In this document: positions 39,172 to 51,090 of the stretch, piece after piece | How the letters are laid out: every line of letters starts with the position of its first letter | How positions within the stretch are numbered: the stretch's first letter is position 1 | Assembly: GCA_010093485.1 (NCBI GenBank) | Contig: MU001498.1 | Location: 611,697 to 675,696 of the forward strand | Length of the DNA: 64,000 nucleotides | Source of the DNA: Karstenula rhodostoma CBS 690.94 | Taxonomy: Eukaryota > Ascomycota > Dothideomycetes > Pleosporales > Didymosphaeriaceae | Reading direction: 5' to 3' | Notes under the pieces: generated by a model | Told to the model about the DNA's origin: nothing | The model's input: the letters and a program-made list of their open reading frames with translations, nothing else | Databases searched by the model: none | Translations under genes and position numbers: made by a program

Positions 39172-40785
39172 TTAGAATGTGATTCCCGTCTTATACCACG
39201 TAGCTCCACGATGCCACGACGGCAACACCTCTATGGCCAACCACCCATCGCCCTCAGCGCCAAAGCCCAGTCCGCGAAACAGCGAAACCGGACACGGTTC
39301 AAACAGCCAGACGCCGCTTCTCGCAAAATCGTCGCACAGCAAGTGCGCCGTATGGTAATGCCACACATGCACATACACGAACGTCAGCGTGCGCTTCACC
39401 CACCGTGGCACGCTCCTCGCAGCCTTGCTGCCCGCCAGACCCTGCCGGAGCACGCCCTCCACAAAGCACGCTGCGGCCTGCAGCAAAAAGTACAGCATCG
39501 GCCCTCGCAGCGGAAAGGTATCCCCAAGGCCCGTCACACTCCCACTCGCATGCAGCGCCCCGCTCAGCCCAAACGCCAGCACCAGCTGCAGCACCCTCGC
39601 CGCGGACCCCTTGGGCTCCCACCCCAGCACCTCGATCGCCTTCCTGCTCGGCTGCTCAAACGCAAACCGGAACGTCTGGTGCCACCACCCGGACCACCAC
39701 CCCGCGAGCCCCTTGTCCAGCACCAGCGCGTAGGGCCCCCACGTCTCAGAGTACATCCAGGGCTCTGCGCGCGCGCCGAGGACGCTGGCCCCGAACACGC
39801 CGGAGAAGAAGAGCGGGGAGAGCGCGAAGATGGATTCGAGCGCCCATTTTATGCCGAATTGGCAGATGAGAAGGCGCAGGGCGTGGATGAGGATGGGCGA
39901 GTTGAGCACGAAGGCGGGGAGGTACGGCGCTGGTGCGCGGTCGACGTAGCCCCAGAAATACGGGTCGTGGCTTACTATCGTCTTTATGAGATCCAGGATC
40001 AAGTACCCTGTGACGAGTGTTTTTGCGTTGCCGATGAGCATCTCGCGGCGTGTGGGGTAGGTGCGCGTTTGCGAGGGATGTGTGCGGAAGGTGTGCTTGG
40101 GCTGGATGGCGGAGTTGCGGAGGAGTTGCTCTTGAACAGGCTTGGGAGGGGGAGGCGTGCTGATTGGGCGCCAGTTCCAACTTGCGCCGCGGAAGTTTGC
40201 GAAGAGGTCGAGGACCCAGTCGAGGCGCTCGACGAAGGGCGTGGAGGGGTAGGCTTGCCAGGCGAATTCGCCGTGGCGCTGGGAAGGACCAAGGTGCTCT
40301 TTTGTCTCTGGCAGGTCTTTTGGAGTGCTGTTGCTTTCCTCGCTCTTGCCGGTGGATGCTGTAGTGCCATTCTGCGTACCGTTGGGTGGTGCTTTGTCCG
40401 AACTGAACATACCCTCCGTCCTCTCGATCCTCATGAAGTCTCGCTGCGGATCATTGCATACAATGAGTGCGAGAATATAGACCGTGCTCCATGCAGCAAA
40501 GAGCCCTATTCCCAGAGCGTTGGCTACACCCTTTGCTCTTACGTTCTTGATCAAATACACCGTATACGCCAGGTTGATCGCGAAGATCAAGAATCTTGCC
40601 TTTCGTAGCCATGGTCGATTTCGATGCGGAATTAGCATGTATATGACGACTATGATAATTCCGAGTGTATCCCATGGATAAAGAACTGGCTGGTATTTGC
40701 CAGCTCGAATGTCCTTCGCATACTGTTCGTGGTAGAAGCGGGTGACATCGTGGTGGGTGTGAGGCCAGATATTACAAGGTATCAT
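39172..40785 (-). CDS. Wax-synthase/MBOAT-like membrane acyltransferase
   Basis: Single exon, 537 residues. It has several hydrophobic segments (for example LGIIIVVIYMLIP and ALGIGLFAAWSTVYILALIV), a hydrophilic loop rich in Ser/Thr/Pro (about 130-170), then TSPFVERLDWVL-like and FRGASWNWRP segments typical of the fungal wax-synthase-domain family. The C-terminal half has GWWSGWWHQTFRFAFEQPSR, matching the family's R/W-W-H core, and SGALHASG, whose His is the likely catalytic residue. Relatives transfer acyl or acetyl groups to alcohols, including steps in fungal terpenoid and mycotoxin pathways, but many are housekeeping genes of unknown substrate. No biosynthetic cluster surrounds this one. 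It is divergent from RBG1 with 301 bp between starts. Confidence 0.82.
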   Translation of the reverse strand: MIPCNIWPHTHHDVTRFYHEQYAKDIRAGKYQPVLYPWDTLGIIIVVIYMLIPHRNRPWLRKARFLIFAINLAYTVYLIKNVRAKGVANALGIGLFAAWSTVYILALIVCNDPQRDFMRIERTEGMFSSDKAPPNGTQNGTTASTGKSEESNSTPKDLPETKEHLGPSQRHGEFAWQAYPSTPFVERLDWVLDLFANFRGASWNWRPISTPPPPKPVQEQLLRNSAIQPKHTFRTHPSQTRTYPTRREMLIGNAKTLVTGYLILDLIKTIVSHDPYFWGYVDRAPAPYLPAFVLNSPILIHALRLLICQFGIKWALESIFALSPLFFSGVFGASVLGARAEPWMYSETWGPYALVLDKGLAGWWSGWWHQTFRFAFEQPSRKAIEVLGWEPKGSAARVLQLVLAFGLSGALHASGSVTGLGDTFPLRGPMLYFLLQAAACFVEGVLRQGLAGSKAARSVPRWVKRTLTFVYVHVWHYHTAHLLCDDFARSGVWLFEPCPVSLFRGLGFGAEGDGWLAIEVLPSWHRGATWYKTGITF

Positions 40786-41086
40786 GCTAGGATGCGTCGA
40801 ACAAAAAATAAATGCAGTGAAACGAAGCGGTCACTATGAAAGACATGGGAGCGATATTTACGCTGCTGTCAAGCGTGGCCATGTGATGACGTCTCGAATC
40901 GTAGCGCTCAATTGCCAGGCTCGCTTGTGTCACGCTATGCCCGAAGTGGGGGTTGCGGCGACTTCAACACCAAGCCACTTTGATCGCGATATCGTACACC
41001 AACAGCAGCCACGGGGTCCACTCTGCCTTCCGCAATACTTTATATTTTCCCTTTGAGAACAAGAGAGGGAAGAGACTACCGGCAAG
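40786..41086. promoter_or_regulatory. Divergent promoter, acyltransferase / RBG1
   Basis: A compact 301-bp interval that must hold both promoters. It contains a CRE-like TGACGTC (about 40888-40894). No TATA box is evident close to either start. Confidence 0.4.
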
Positions 41087-42511
41087 ATGGTGAACATCAC
41101 AGAGAAGATCAAGGAGTATGTAGTTCTGAAGTTTTCGTGTGGAGAGCGCACTGACGCCCCGCAGGATCGAGACGGAGATGGCGAGGACGCAGAGTAAGGA
41201 TAAAAATCAGAATCGGATTAAGAAAACATGTACTAACGAGTGGCAGAGAACAAGGCCACAGGTATGGCTCCCCCGTGCTCTGGCACGGACAGAAGTCCGT
41301 GAAGATATCCATATCACGTGCGCTAAATCACCCACCTAGAATACCATCTCGGTCTCCTCAAAGGCAAACTCGCCCGTCTCCGTGCTCAACTCCTTGAGCC
41401 CGCCCCTGGCGCAGGAGGCGGCGGCGGTCAGGGCTTCGATGTCTCGAAAAGCGGCGACGCCCGCATAGCCCTCGTCGGCTTCCCCTCAGTCGGAAAGTCG
41501 ACCTTCCTTTCTAAAATCACAAAGACAAAATCCGAGATCGCTGCATATTCATTCACCACCTTGACCGCCATCCCCGGTGTCCTGGAGTACGGCGGTGCAG
41601 AGATCCAAATCCTCGATCTGCCCGGTATCATTGAGGGCGCCGCCGAGGGTAAGGGAAGAGGAAGACAGGTCATTTCGGCCGCGAAGACGAGCGACATGAT
41701 TCTCATGGTGCTGGATGCGACGAAGAAGGCTGAACAGAGGAGACTGCTCGAGGCAGAACTGGAAGCCGTGGGCATACGGCTGAACCGCGAACCACCGTAA
41801 CCATCCCTTTCCCCCGTTCACCCCACATCCTTTTAAACAACCCACTAACAGACCGCAAGCAACATCTACCTCAAGCCCAAAAAAGCTGGCGGCATGAAAA
41901 TCACCTTCCAGTCGCCCCCCAAGAACATCGACGAAAAAATGGTCTTCAACATCCTGCGCGACTACAAGATCCTAAACTGCGAAGTTCTCGTCCGCGACGA
42001 GAACGCCACCGTCGACGACTTCATCGACACCATCATGGCGCCCCACAGGAAGTACATCAAGTGCCTGTACGCGTACAACAAGGTCGACTCCATCTCGCTG
42101 CAGCACCTGCGCGAGTTGGCCTGCGAGCCGCATACGGTCGTTATGAGCTGTGAGCTCGATCTTGGGATACAGGTATGTTCCATCCCTTCAGCTCCGAAGG
42201 ATAGCTACCATCGGAGAATGCGAGGCTGATGGATGCAGGATGTCGTCGAGCGGTGCTGGCAGACACTGCAGCTCATGCGCATCTACACGAAGCGCCAGGG
42301 CGTGGACCCCGACTTCAGCGAGGCGCTGATCGTGCGGACGGGCAGCACCATCGAGGACGTGTGCGACCAGATCCACCGGACGCTCAAGGAGACGTTCAAG
42401 TACGCGATGGTGTGGGGAGCGAGCGCGAAACACGTGCCGCAGCGGGTAGGGCTAGCACACGTGGTTGCAGACGAGGATGTTGTGAGCATTATTTCGAGTT
42501 ACAGAGCGTAA
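41087..42511 (+). CDS. rbg1: Developmentally regulated GTP-binding protein RBG1/DRG1
   Basis: Six exons: 41087-41115, 41165-41193, 41247-41261, 41340-41796, 41860-42172, 42239-42511; 371 residues. The first three are only 29, 29 and 15 nt and together encode [20 protein letters not shown] and the start of [19 protein letters not shown] motifs: G1 [10 protein letters not shown]3 DLPGI, G4 NKVD. The C-terminal TGS domain runs from [20 protein letters not shown] to the end. Rbg1 with Tma46/DFRP1 binds translating ribosomes and eases elongation. The exon 4/5 junction uses an acceptor (GCAAG) downstream of an AACAG, chosen because it restores [12 protein letters not shown]. Length and motifs are complete. 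Confidence 0.95.
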
Positions 42512-42901
42512 GAGACGCTACGCAAGCTGGATATACTCAGTCAGAAATTGATCGTTCTACGCAAAAGAAGCATGCACAGCAGCAGGAAAATCATGTTCGT
42601 GACGTGTTGTTACATTCGTTTACTCTTCCGCGCGCATCCTCCTTTCTCACTTACTATGCTACATGTACAAGACGAGCCCCCATCGCTCAACGCATCGATG
42701 TCACGAGGATACCTAAACGTGCTCAAGCGCCAAGAATGCCTCCAGATCTCCAGACGGGTATCTCCCAATGATCCCAAACATACGCCATCGCTATGCATAC
42801 AGATTGCCTCAAAAGTACACACCGTAAACGTGCGAAAACTGGACGAACAGAAAAAAAGAAAAAGTGTGCTACATGTAGCCAGTCACCAGAATGGTGCTGC
42901 T
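42512..42901. other. Intergenic, convergent 3' ends
   Basis: 390 bp between RBG1 and THO2 stops. It contains an A-rich run (AGAAAAAAAGAAAAAG, about 42850). No gene is seen. Confidence 0.5.
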
Positions 42902-45900
42902 TCAGCGTCGAGAGCGCTTCGTCTCCCCGTGAGGCTGATCCGTCGGTTCGCGCGACCGCTTCTCTCCCTTACGGTCGCGCTCGCGATCATCTTTCCTCCG
43001 ATCGTCGCCTCGGCGGTCTCGGTCGCTCCTCTCGCTCCTCTCGCGATGTGAACCATCCCGCTCAGTACGGGGTTCGCGCTCGCTCCGGTCGCGTCGACTG
43101 CTATCCCTCTTTTCTCGTGACCGTTCGTCTCCTTTGCGCTCGTCTTCTCTGCTCCTCTCACTCTTTCGATGACTCCGTTCCCCCGACCGCTCCACTGGCG
43201 GCGGAGCAGCAGGGGGTGGACCCTGGGTCTGACCGCTCTGTGCAAGGACGTTGTTGATGGCTCCCAATGCTGTGCGGCTGTCCTGTCGGCGAACGTGGCG
43301 ATCTGGACCGGCGGGACCGGTAGGTGGTCCCCGGCTTGAAGGCGACGGCAACGGTGTACGTCCTGAGCCGCGAGGCCCACTAGGTGCGTTCGAGATGTCA
43401 GTCTGAAGGGGTGGCGGCGGTGGGCCGCTTGGGCCACGCGCGCCATCGAAACTGTTCACCAAACCCATGCGGCTGGGATGAACGCCAGTCGACTGAGGTG
43501 TCACTGGAGTAGCGTTTGGATTCGACGTTGACGGATGCGAGCGCACGTCACGGCTGTCCGATGATGGGTCTAGAACCGTTAGCAACTAATTATAAGCTTC
43601 GAATGAACTGTGCTTACTTCTTGGGCCCGAGGGAATGGACTCAGCTGGTTGGTTCAACCTTCCGTAACTTGGATCCTGTCTTGATGCCACTGGCCGAGAC
43701 GACTGAGAGGGCTGGAACATCTCACGAGATACGTGCGAAGAGCTGGGGCCATCACGCCCGCTGCGTGGGCCGGTGGGAGCGTTGCTGGAAAACTCATCAC
43801 GCCGGTCGCGAGAAGTAGGATATGGTTGAGCCTGGGATCGCTCGTCACGATACTCTGGACGGTTATGATTTGCGTAGTACGCAGCTGGAGGGCGATCATC
43901 ATGTCGATCCGATCCTGGTCCTCTGCGCATATCACGTTCGTCAGGGCGGACGTCGCGATCCGGTCTTCCACTAGGGGTCCTATTCTGATCCTCCTTTGCA
44001 AACGCAGTTCGGGAATCGCGTCCATGGCGGTCGCCAGCCTCAGCAAACGAGTTTCGCACATCGCGCCCGTGCCGGTCTCCTTCCTTTTCAAAGGGAGTTC
44101 GAGGATCACGGCTGTCGCGATCCGACCGAACAGGGGTGTTCCTGTTACGATCATCCGGAAGGAATGCAGCACGCTCGGGGTTGATGCGGTCGTCTTTCGA
44201 GTACGCGGATCGCGGGGGTGGCCCCCGGTCGAGACTTACTTCTTGTTCAATCAATGCTGCACGTGCCGGGTTGATGCTGGGAGCTGGGGGGCCAGCATTA
44301 ACAGTTGGCCGTGGCGGAAGGGGACCACGTTCAGTAAGATGGCCAGGAGTATCTCGTCGATGAGAGGGTGCCTCATTTGGCGTCAAAGCAGTACCCGTAT
44401 GGAGGCGACCTCGATTGTCAGCTGGCGTCGTTGGCAACGGTGCAGGACCTCGACTGTCAGTTCGCTCGCGCGTAGGCTCCCTCGCCCTATAATCCCGCTG
44501 ATCGCGATTGTCTCGGTGGTCTCGAAGGCCATCCCCATACTGGGTATTCCTATCAGGCGGGCCACCACGTGCGTCTCGCGGCGGTCCCCGTAAAGAACGA
44601 TCTTCGTATTCGCGAGCTTCTCGTCCAGCCCACTCCGGACGATCGCCAACAGCAGCTGCCCTGTCTTGTGACCTCGGACGCGAGTGGCGACCAGGAGAAG
44701 ATGAGCGGCCTCGCTGAGCGCCCGGACGCTCAAGACGTCCATATTCGCTTGGGCCGTTAGTCCGAGTGTCATGGCGCCCGTGGCTCTGACCGTATTCCAC
44801 TGGAGGATGGCTTGGGCGATCACTCGGTCTGGTCCGGAGAGGTTGAGTATCTGGTCTTATCGGTAGGTTATGTGCAGCCCGGCCAGACTGTTGCGCTTGG
44901 TAACCTCCTCTGCTGTTTGGCCTAGGGGGTACAGGGGAGTTGTTTGTGGATACTGAACCCGGACCAGGCCCCATTCGCTTTGTGCTGTCTCTACCAGGGA
45001 ATTGCGAGGATGCTGACTGTTCAGAAGCGCGTGAAGGTCGAGATGTATCGTTTCCGTTTACGCGTGACATTGAACTAGCAGGGTGGGAGGCTGCTGCGGG
45101 TGTCCTTCGTTCGTCAGATCCACTCTTCTCGCTTGCAGAGCTAGTGGTTCCGTTTCTAAGTCGACAAGTCAATGGCGTGCTTTACAGAGAGGGTGTTCCT
45201 CTTACGTTGTGGAAGGCTTCGGCTGGAAAGCTGGAGCCGAAACATTGAGTTTCTTGGATCCAGTATCCTGGTCAGTAGTCTTCGTAGAGGCAGGTGTCGC
45301 AGCACGAGCGGGCGTCGACTCCTTTGGATCTTCCTTTCCCTATTTGCGCGTTAGAAGAGCTAATCAATATAGAATAGGCGAGCGTACTGTGACAAACATG
45401 GTGTGGCTTCGCAAACCCTTTTGGTTTTTGTTGAACTCGTATTGGAGTGAAGTCGCTGCAACCCGAATGTCCGCCCGCTCTTCCATCTTCTCGTCTGCGT
45501 AATGCTTGAGGACTTCCTGGAGCGAGGTAGCATTTTCGCGCATCCTGGGAAACGAGGGAGCCACAGCTTTCAGAATGTTGATGGAGTTCCGCAGCTCAGT
45601 GTACTGTGCCGTTGTCTTGAGACTCTTGTCTCCTGGCTCCCCATGCCGTAGGCACCCGTGTAGAGCATCATGTATCTTGTTGTGCCATTTACCAAGCAGC
45701 AATCGGAATTCGGCATACTTCAGGAAAGAGTCAGGATTCTTCGGCCGGCCTTCGTCGTTGAAGACCTTTACACATTCGAACTGTTTGTAAATGCGCTCGC
45801 TGCTGTGCCAACGACCCAACTCGTGAAGTATGTCGTTCATGAAACGGCCGACATTCTTTGACTCGTCCTCACTCATAGAGAAGAACAACGCAGAAAGTCG

Positions 45901-48900
45901 TCCGGTGTTGAACAGATCGTCCAGTACTTTGATCAGGCGGAACTTCGGTACCTTATATTTGTGCATGAAGAACAACATGGAAGCACTGAACTGAGCATCT
46001 TGCACAGACATGCGTGCACGCGCAAGAAAACAATCTTGCAGGAGTGTCATGTGTAGAGTCGGATCCATGGAAGGAACGTCGGGAAACCAGAAATGCATCT
46101 CATCTCGCAGACTAGACTGGATGAGTTGAGACTGTTTGGCAAATTCTTCAAACTCAACCATAAACTGGTCAGCCTCCCTCCGTGCCTCGCGAATTTTGTC
46201 GACGTCTTTGCGACGGCCATCGTTCGCCGTGGCATCACTGATAGTTTTATCCTTGGCATGCTGATATTGCTGCTTGACTGAGGCCCCTTTAGGATCTTGG
46301 ACATCCTGTAACGAAAGTTGCCAGAAGGTAACCAGGAAGGGAAGGCACGGGTGGTTTCCGAACCTTTCTGGCAGAGTTGCTTGAAGTTGCGACACCAACG
46401 TATCAATTTCCGCATTCGACTTGGGAACAGTGGGCGAATTTTCAGGCGCCTTTGTTTGGCTATCATCCTTCTCGCCACTGAGCGTGCCAGAGATCGTTGC
46501 CTCTCCCATCTCCACATCTTCAGTGTTGTCCGCAGCGACAGCAGAAGTTTCTTTTGAAGAATCGCTTCCTGTCTTGGTTGCGTCCTCCATAATCGCGTCG
46601 CCATTAGAGTTTCGCTCAAGGGTTTGCCTAGGTCGCAGCCTAAAATCGTTCGCCTTGGCAGTGATGCTGTCGCGGGAGATTTGAAAGGCGAGATCTGTGT
46701 CCAAGTAATACTCCGACATCAACCCGATAAGGCCCGGAATCTGTTCGTCGAATTCTTCAGTGCTGAGGTGATGACGGAGATAGTCGAGGAATTGGATGAA
46801 GTTGAGCTTGAGGTTATCGTAGTTGAACAAGACAACCTTGTCGGGAACCTTGCGTTGGTTTTCTCGGTGCAGGTACGCTTGAACTTGATCCGCCAGGGCA
46901 ATGAGTATGGGAGCTGCAAGAGTTGATTCTCTGAAATGATTCATGAGACGCTCGGCAGGCTTCCCGGTGTTGTGACGGTCATCGTCCAGCTGTTTGAGGG
47001 TGAATTTGCGTAAGCGAGGTCCGGCGGAGAGTGCGATGACCTGGTCTCCTTTCAACACCCCTGGGATCTTGACGCCGCCCATGTGGGTAATCAATTCTTC
47101 GAAAACCTTCATAACAAACAGCTCCCCCTCTCGGTCGAGTAGCTGGGTGCTGATGTATTCTAGGATAGGTTTGGGATCCATATGCTTAGAGTACGCCTTG
47201 TATACTTGACCCACGAAACTTGCTGCATTCTTCAACCAACCTTCTGTCAGCATTCCATCGCTCTGTGTCGTCGGCTTGTTTCCGGCAGTGATTTGGACAA
47301 CAAGCGAAAAGGTGAGACAGTCATAACCTAGCTCAGTGAGATAGTGACTACACTGAACAAGAGCCTTGATCATGTTGACGTATTGTTGCCCTCGCTCCAG
47401 TGTCTGTTTGAATACCTTGACAGGGCAGGCGTTGGCGAGCTTTGCTATAGCTCTGCCCATTTGTCTTTGGTTGGTGTTGGCGACCCGATTGAGTATTTGG
47501 TTGGTCTTGTATATCACTTCTGCGAAGGCTGTCTTCATGACCGGTTTGAAGGATTGTTCCCATTGGTGGTAGATGGTGTATCGTGTCGCTGTGTCGAAAC
47601 GCTTGAGAAGTTCCCACATCTCATTCACAGCACCAGGATTTTCGCCGGTAAAGGTGAGAGCAGGCACAAGGAACGTGGCGAGGAGGTCAGACCACCGCTT
47701 CATGTTCTGGACAGACGAATCGTCGATGATGCTTTTCCTTCCGATGCGGGCAAGTTTGGTGAGAAGCAAGACATCCCTCCCGCATTCAGGCCCTATCAAG
47801 CCCAGCCAAGACTGACAGAGTAGGAACACATCGTCCACGGACTGGCAAACAGGCACGTTATCGGCCCAGTCGTCCCAATAGAACCGGTAGTCTATGCCGT
47901 CGCCAGCATCCTTGAGCTCAGGCTTCGCCCATCGAAGAGTACGTCGTGGTACATACTCGCTAGCGCGCGTCGCCGCGTTCGGAATGGTACCTTTGGTAGA
48001 GACAGGTACTTGTCCCGGTGGAACAGGTCGGGATGATTCGTAAACTTTGCTGAGGGAATGATGGGCCAGTCGGAAGATGTGTGAGTGTAAGTCGGGGTAT
48101 AGGTCCAGCATCCATTTGTTTGTTCCGATGATGAACAACGCCTCTGGAATAGCACCTATGCAGAGAAGGCTTCGCAGCAGCGCTGCCTTCTGGTCTATGG
48201 CTTCGGGTAAAGCGGGTTTAGGCTCCTCATCGGATTGAGCAGGTGTGTTTCGTTCAGATTCCGGCTTGGACGATAGCTTGTTTTCGGCGTCTCGTAACCG
48301 GGAAACGGCAGGTACAGCGGGTGTGTCGTCGGACAGGGCGCCGGCCATGGTCAAAGCGTTTGCGGTCTTTCCTTTCCGCTTCGCTTCCTTCTCTTCCTTC
48401 TCAGCTTTGAGCTTGGCCTGAAGCTTTTCTATGTCTTCCGCTTGTGGGTATAGATGTTCCCACAGGTCCGTTATGGAGATGAAACCGATCTTGATAAGCA
48501 ACGCGGCCAGGTAAATCAGGTTGTCTGGCAAGACATCGCTGGGATCACGCAGATTGGAGGCATAGAACTGCAACTTGAAGCCGAGAAGCTGAGCAGCGAC
48601 TTCGTTCCCAAGCGGAGGCAGTGTTCCGGTCTCTGATATCCACTGATCAACCCACTCCTGCGTCGCGCTCTTTTTACCAACGTGCGAAGCGTCCGAGTCC
48701 AACTTGTCTGTTGCGCGAAGCGTCTTTGAAATGGGGCGAGCGCCAAGTTCAAAGAAGGCCTTGATGGCATTCCTCTCGCCCAGTTCTTTGACTCGCTGCC
48801 AGAATTTTACGTCGCGGGCTTCGCGAAGGCGTAGCTGTTCTTCCTTCTCTTCATCGGTATAGTACCAGTTCTGCGATGTAGGTAGTGCCCAATTGGGTAG

Positions 48901-50007
48901 TGTCTTCACATCGGGTTCTTGCCACTCGACATGGTCGGTGCCGAGTTGTGTCGGCCACCAGGTGGTTACTCGCAGGTATTTGATGAAGAATCGGTAGTGT
49001 TTGACGAGGAGATTCGCGAAAACGTCCAGCGTCACATCGAGCACCCTACCGACATCAAGGTCGAAGGTTCCGATGAGGGCGTTGACTCGTTCAAAGGTAT
49101 CGGAGACAACATCGTGTCGCGGAGGTTCGCTGTTGACAGTGGTGAAGTATTCCGTCATCAGCTTGGAATAGCCTTCGGTCTCTTCTCGTAGAAGATTGTA
49201 GTTGGCTTGTTGGTACATGGCCTTGGTGGTCGCACGTACTCCCTTGACGTGGAAAGACTGGCGGACCAGCTCCGTCTGCTCCAGCAGTTTCTCCTCGAGC
49301 TGCCGGCGCATCTGGTTGGGATCAATCTCTGTCGCGATTAACAGGTGCTGTATCGGTAGGGTCTTCTTGACGTCCTCGCGCTTGGGGTCGAGTTCTGCGT
49401 ATGAGCTTATACAATCCAAAAAGTGGACAACGGGGTCGATCAGGTCGTCAGTCGGAGCAGTGACGATGTCGCGAACGACCGATCCAAGCTCAGCCGGAGA
49501 CATGAGCCCCTCGCCGGCCGCGTGTATGATCTCGAAGAAGACGATATTGAGATTGAAGCCATCGCCCGCCTGCTGCGCTGTGGCGGCAGCCTGGACGACG
49601 GCACTGCGAGCTGCAGCATTCCAATGGAGGACACGCTCAGGCGTCAAATACTCGTTGCTTTCGGGGACATCGCGCGATGCTGGCTTGAAGGGTGGTTCTC
49701 TCGGCGGCGCTGGCAATTGCGAAGGTGTGGCCGGCGCGGGCCTCGGTGCCACCTGGGGGGTATTTGCAGGCGGTAGCATAGTCGTTGGAGATTGCTGCGC
49801 TGAGCCTGGGTTGTGTGCGCTGTTATTGCTGTTGTTGTTGTAGCCGCCCCGTCCACGGCTGCCTCGCCGTCCGCCTCGCGGCGAGTTGTTCTGCTGAGGG
49901 TTTGCCATGGCGAGATTCTGAGGGCGGTGTGGCGACGGGCGGTTGGAGTGCTCTTCGTCGTATGAATAGCCGCGGTCGCCGCGCTTTCTCTTGCTGGCGG
50001 GAGCCAT
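42902..50007 (-). CDS. tho2: THO complex subunit 2 (THO2/THOC2)
   Basis: Four exons: 50007-45388, 45339-45206, 45155-43618, 43569-42902; 2,319 residues, typical for the family. The largest exon (1,540 codons) has a disordered Arg/Gly/Asn-rich start, then the helical THOC2 N-terminal region (from about EYLTPERVLHWN through VVHFLDCISSYAELDPKRED), the middle domain (MLDLYPDLHSHIFRLAHHSL; KLARIGRKS) and the C-terminal Tho2 domain (VELFVMKVFEELITHMGG-like, YYLDTDLAFQISRD, LTVTFWQLSLQDV-like). The last three exons encode a 780-residue Arg/Asp/Ser/Pro tail of the RD/RE type, probably disordered and nucleic-acid binding. THO couples transcription elongation to mRNA export and limits R-loops. Junctions keep phase (VTGKEDPKES; KPSTTNGTTSS; GPRNPSSDSR). 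Confidence 0.95.
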
Positions 50008-50734
50008 GACTGCACTCTCTTTATCGCAAAGAGAGCGAGTTTGCGTGAGGCTCGAAGAAAGCTGCGGGGAGGTGCATGCAACGCGCGCGGGTGACGTAGG
50101 ACCGTGGTAGTCGACAAGTCAACCGGTTTGCCGTGGTGGCGCGCAAGTTCAAAGGTCCCGAGACGATTGACACGCTGTCGCACGCGTGTGAGATGTTGAG
50201 TCGGGTGAGTCGCGGTCGCGTGGGTTTGATAGACAGTTTCTCTCCAAGTTGCGGCTCAGCATAAATCGCTTGGCAGCGGCCCGAGCTCGAGCTTTGCTGC
50301 CGCGTCGCAACGCTTTCACCTTCACCGACAAAGAAAGCCACGGAACAATAAGACCGCGCATCCTAGCATGCGCTTTATTGTTATCAATACAACAAGACTT
50401 GTCCTGTGGTTCTATTCATGGAATATGACAATACCAGTTTTGGCTTTTGTCTGGGCTCATACCACCCGTTGCGGAACGAGGCGTGGGGGCTAGTTTACAG
50501 CCACCCTTGCATCGGCCAAAACAACGGTTGCCAAGCTCAGAGGAAGCCTCCCACAGCATCACAGCGTCTCTTGATGTTAATTGAACATATTGGACGCGTT
50601 AGATGCAGGCTTGTCCCTGAGTAAGCCTACATGTGCATTGATCGTCCGCCTCCGATAGATAGTGTGTGCTGACTTCCAAATACCCGTCTGTATCACCAGC
50701 AAACACTTGTTCTTCTCCCATAGCGTCACAGACA
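50008..50734. other. THO2 upstream region
   Basis: About 730 bp. The first 300 bp are presumably the THO2 promoter and leader. The rest leads to the dehydrogenase relic. Small frames here carry no motif. Confidence 0.45.
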
Positions 50735-51020
50735 ATGACATCAAACAAACGAGATCTGCTCGACAAAACTGCAATAGTGACGGGCGCAAGTAGCGGCATT
50801 GGCCACCCAGCGTTCGACTTCACGGTTGACAGAAACCGATGGACCGCAGCAATTTAGCGCTGAGGTTTTCAAGTGCTTCCCGGCCTATCGGGCTAGGAGG
50901 CAGAGTCTGCCCCGCTTGGGAAAGCCGGAGGATGTTGCTTGCTTGTGGTGTAGTGAGGAAGCTAGATGGATCACAGAGAGTAATGTGTCTGCAAACGGCG
51001 GCGCTATATCGATCCTTTGA
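50735..51020 (+). pseudogene. Short-chain dehydrogenase/reductase relic
   Basis: Two separated pieces of an SDR remain. From 50735 the frame reads MTSNKRDLLDKTAIVTGASS then GIG, the N-terminal Rossmann strand with the TGxxxGIG cofactor motif; it then loses similarity and stops at 50857. In another frame, RLGKPEDVACLWCSEEARWI and TESNVSANGGAISIL match the C-terminal end of SDRs (normally R-x-G-x-P-E-D-V-A and a Gly-Gly-turn). About 170 residues in between are missing, including the catalytic Ser and YxxxK, and a frameshift separates the ends. This is a deleted remnant, not an active gene. It lies tail-to-tail with the chitinase gene, 70 bp apart. Confidence 0.8.
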
Positions 51021-51090
51021 TCTTTCTTACAGGTGGTCGATGCTGTGTCGGTGTATGACTTTCCTCTCTCTGGTGTTCATGGTCTGAGAA

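Noticed and set aside
39211..40608. 465-codon plus-strand frame
   Set aside because: It is antisense to the acyltransferase gene, and its Arg/Pro/His-rich composition is that of a GC-driven shadow.
43733..44593. 286-codon plus-strand frame
   Set aside because: It is antisense to the THO2 mixed-charge tail, whose codons leave the other strand open.
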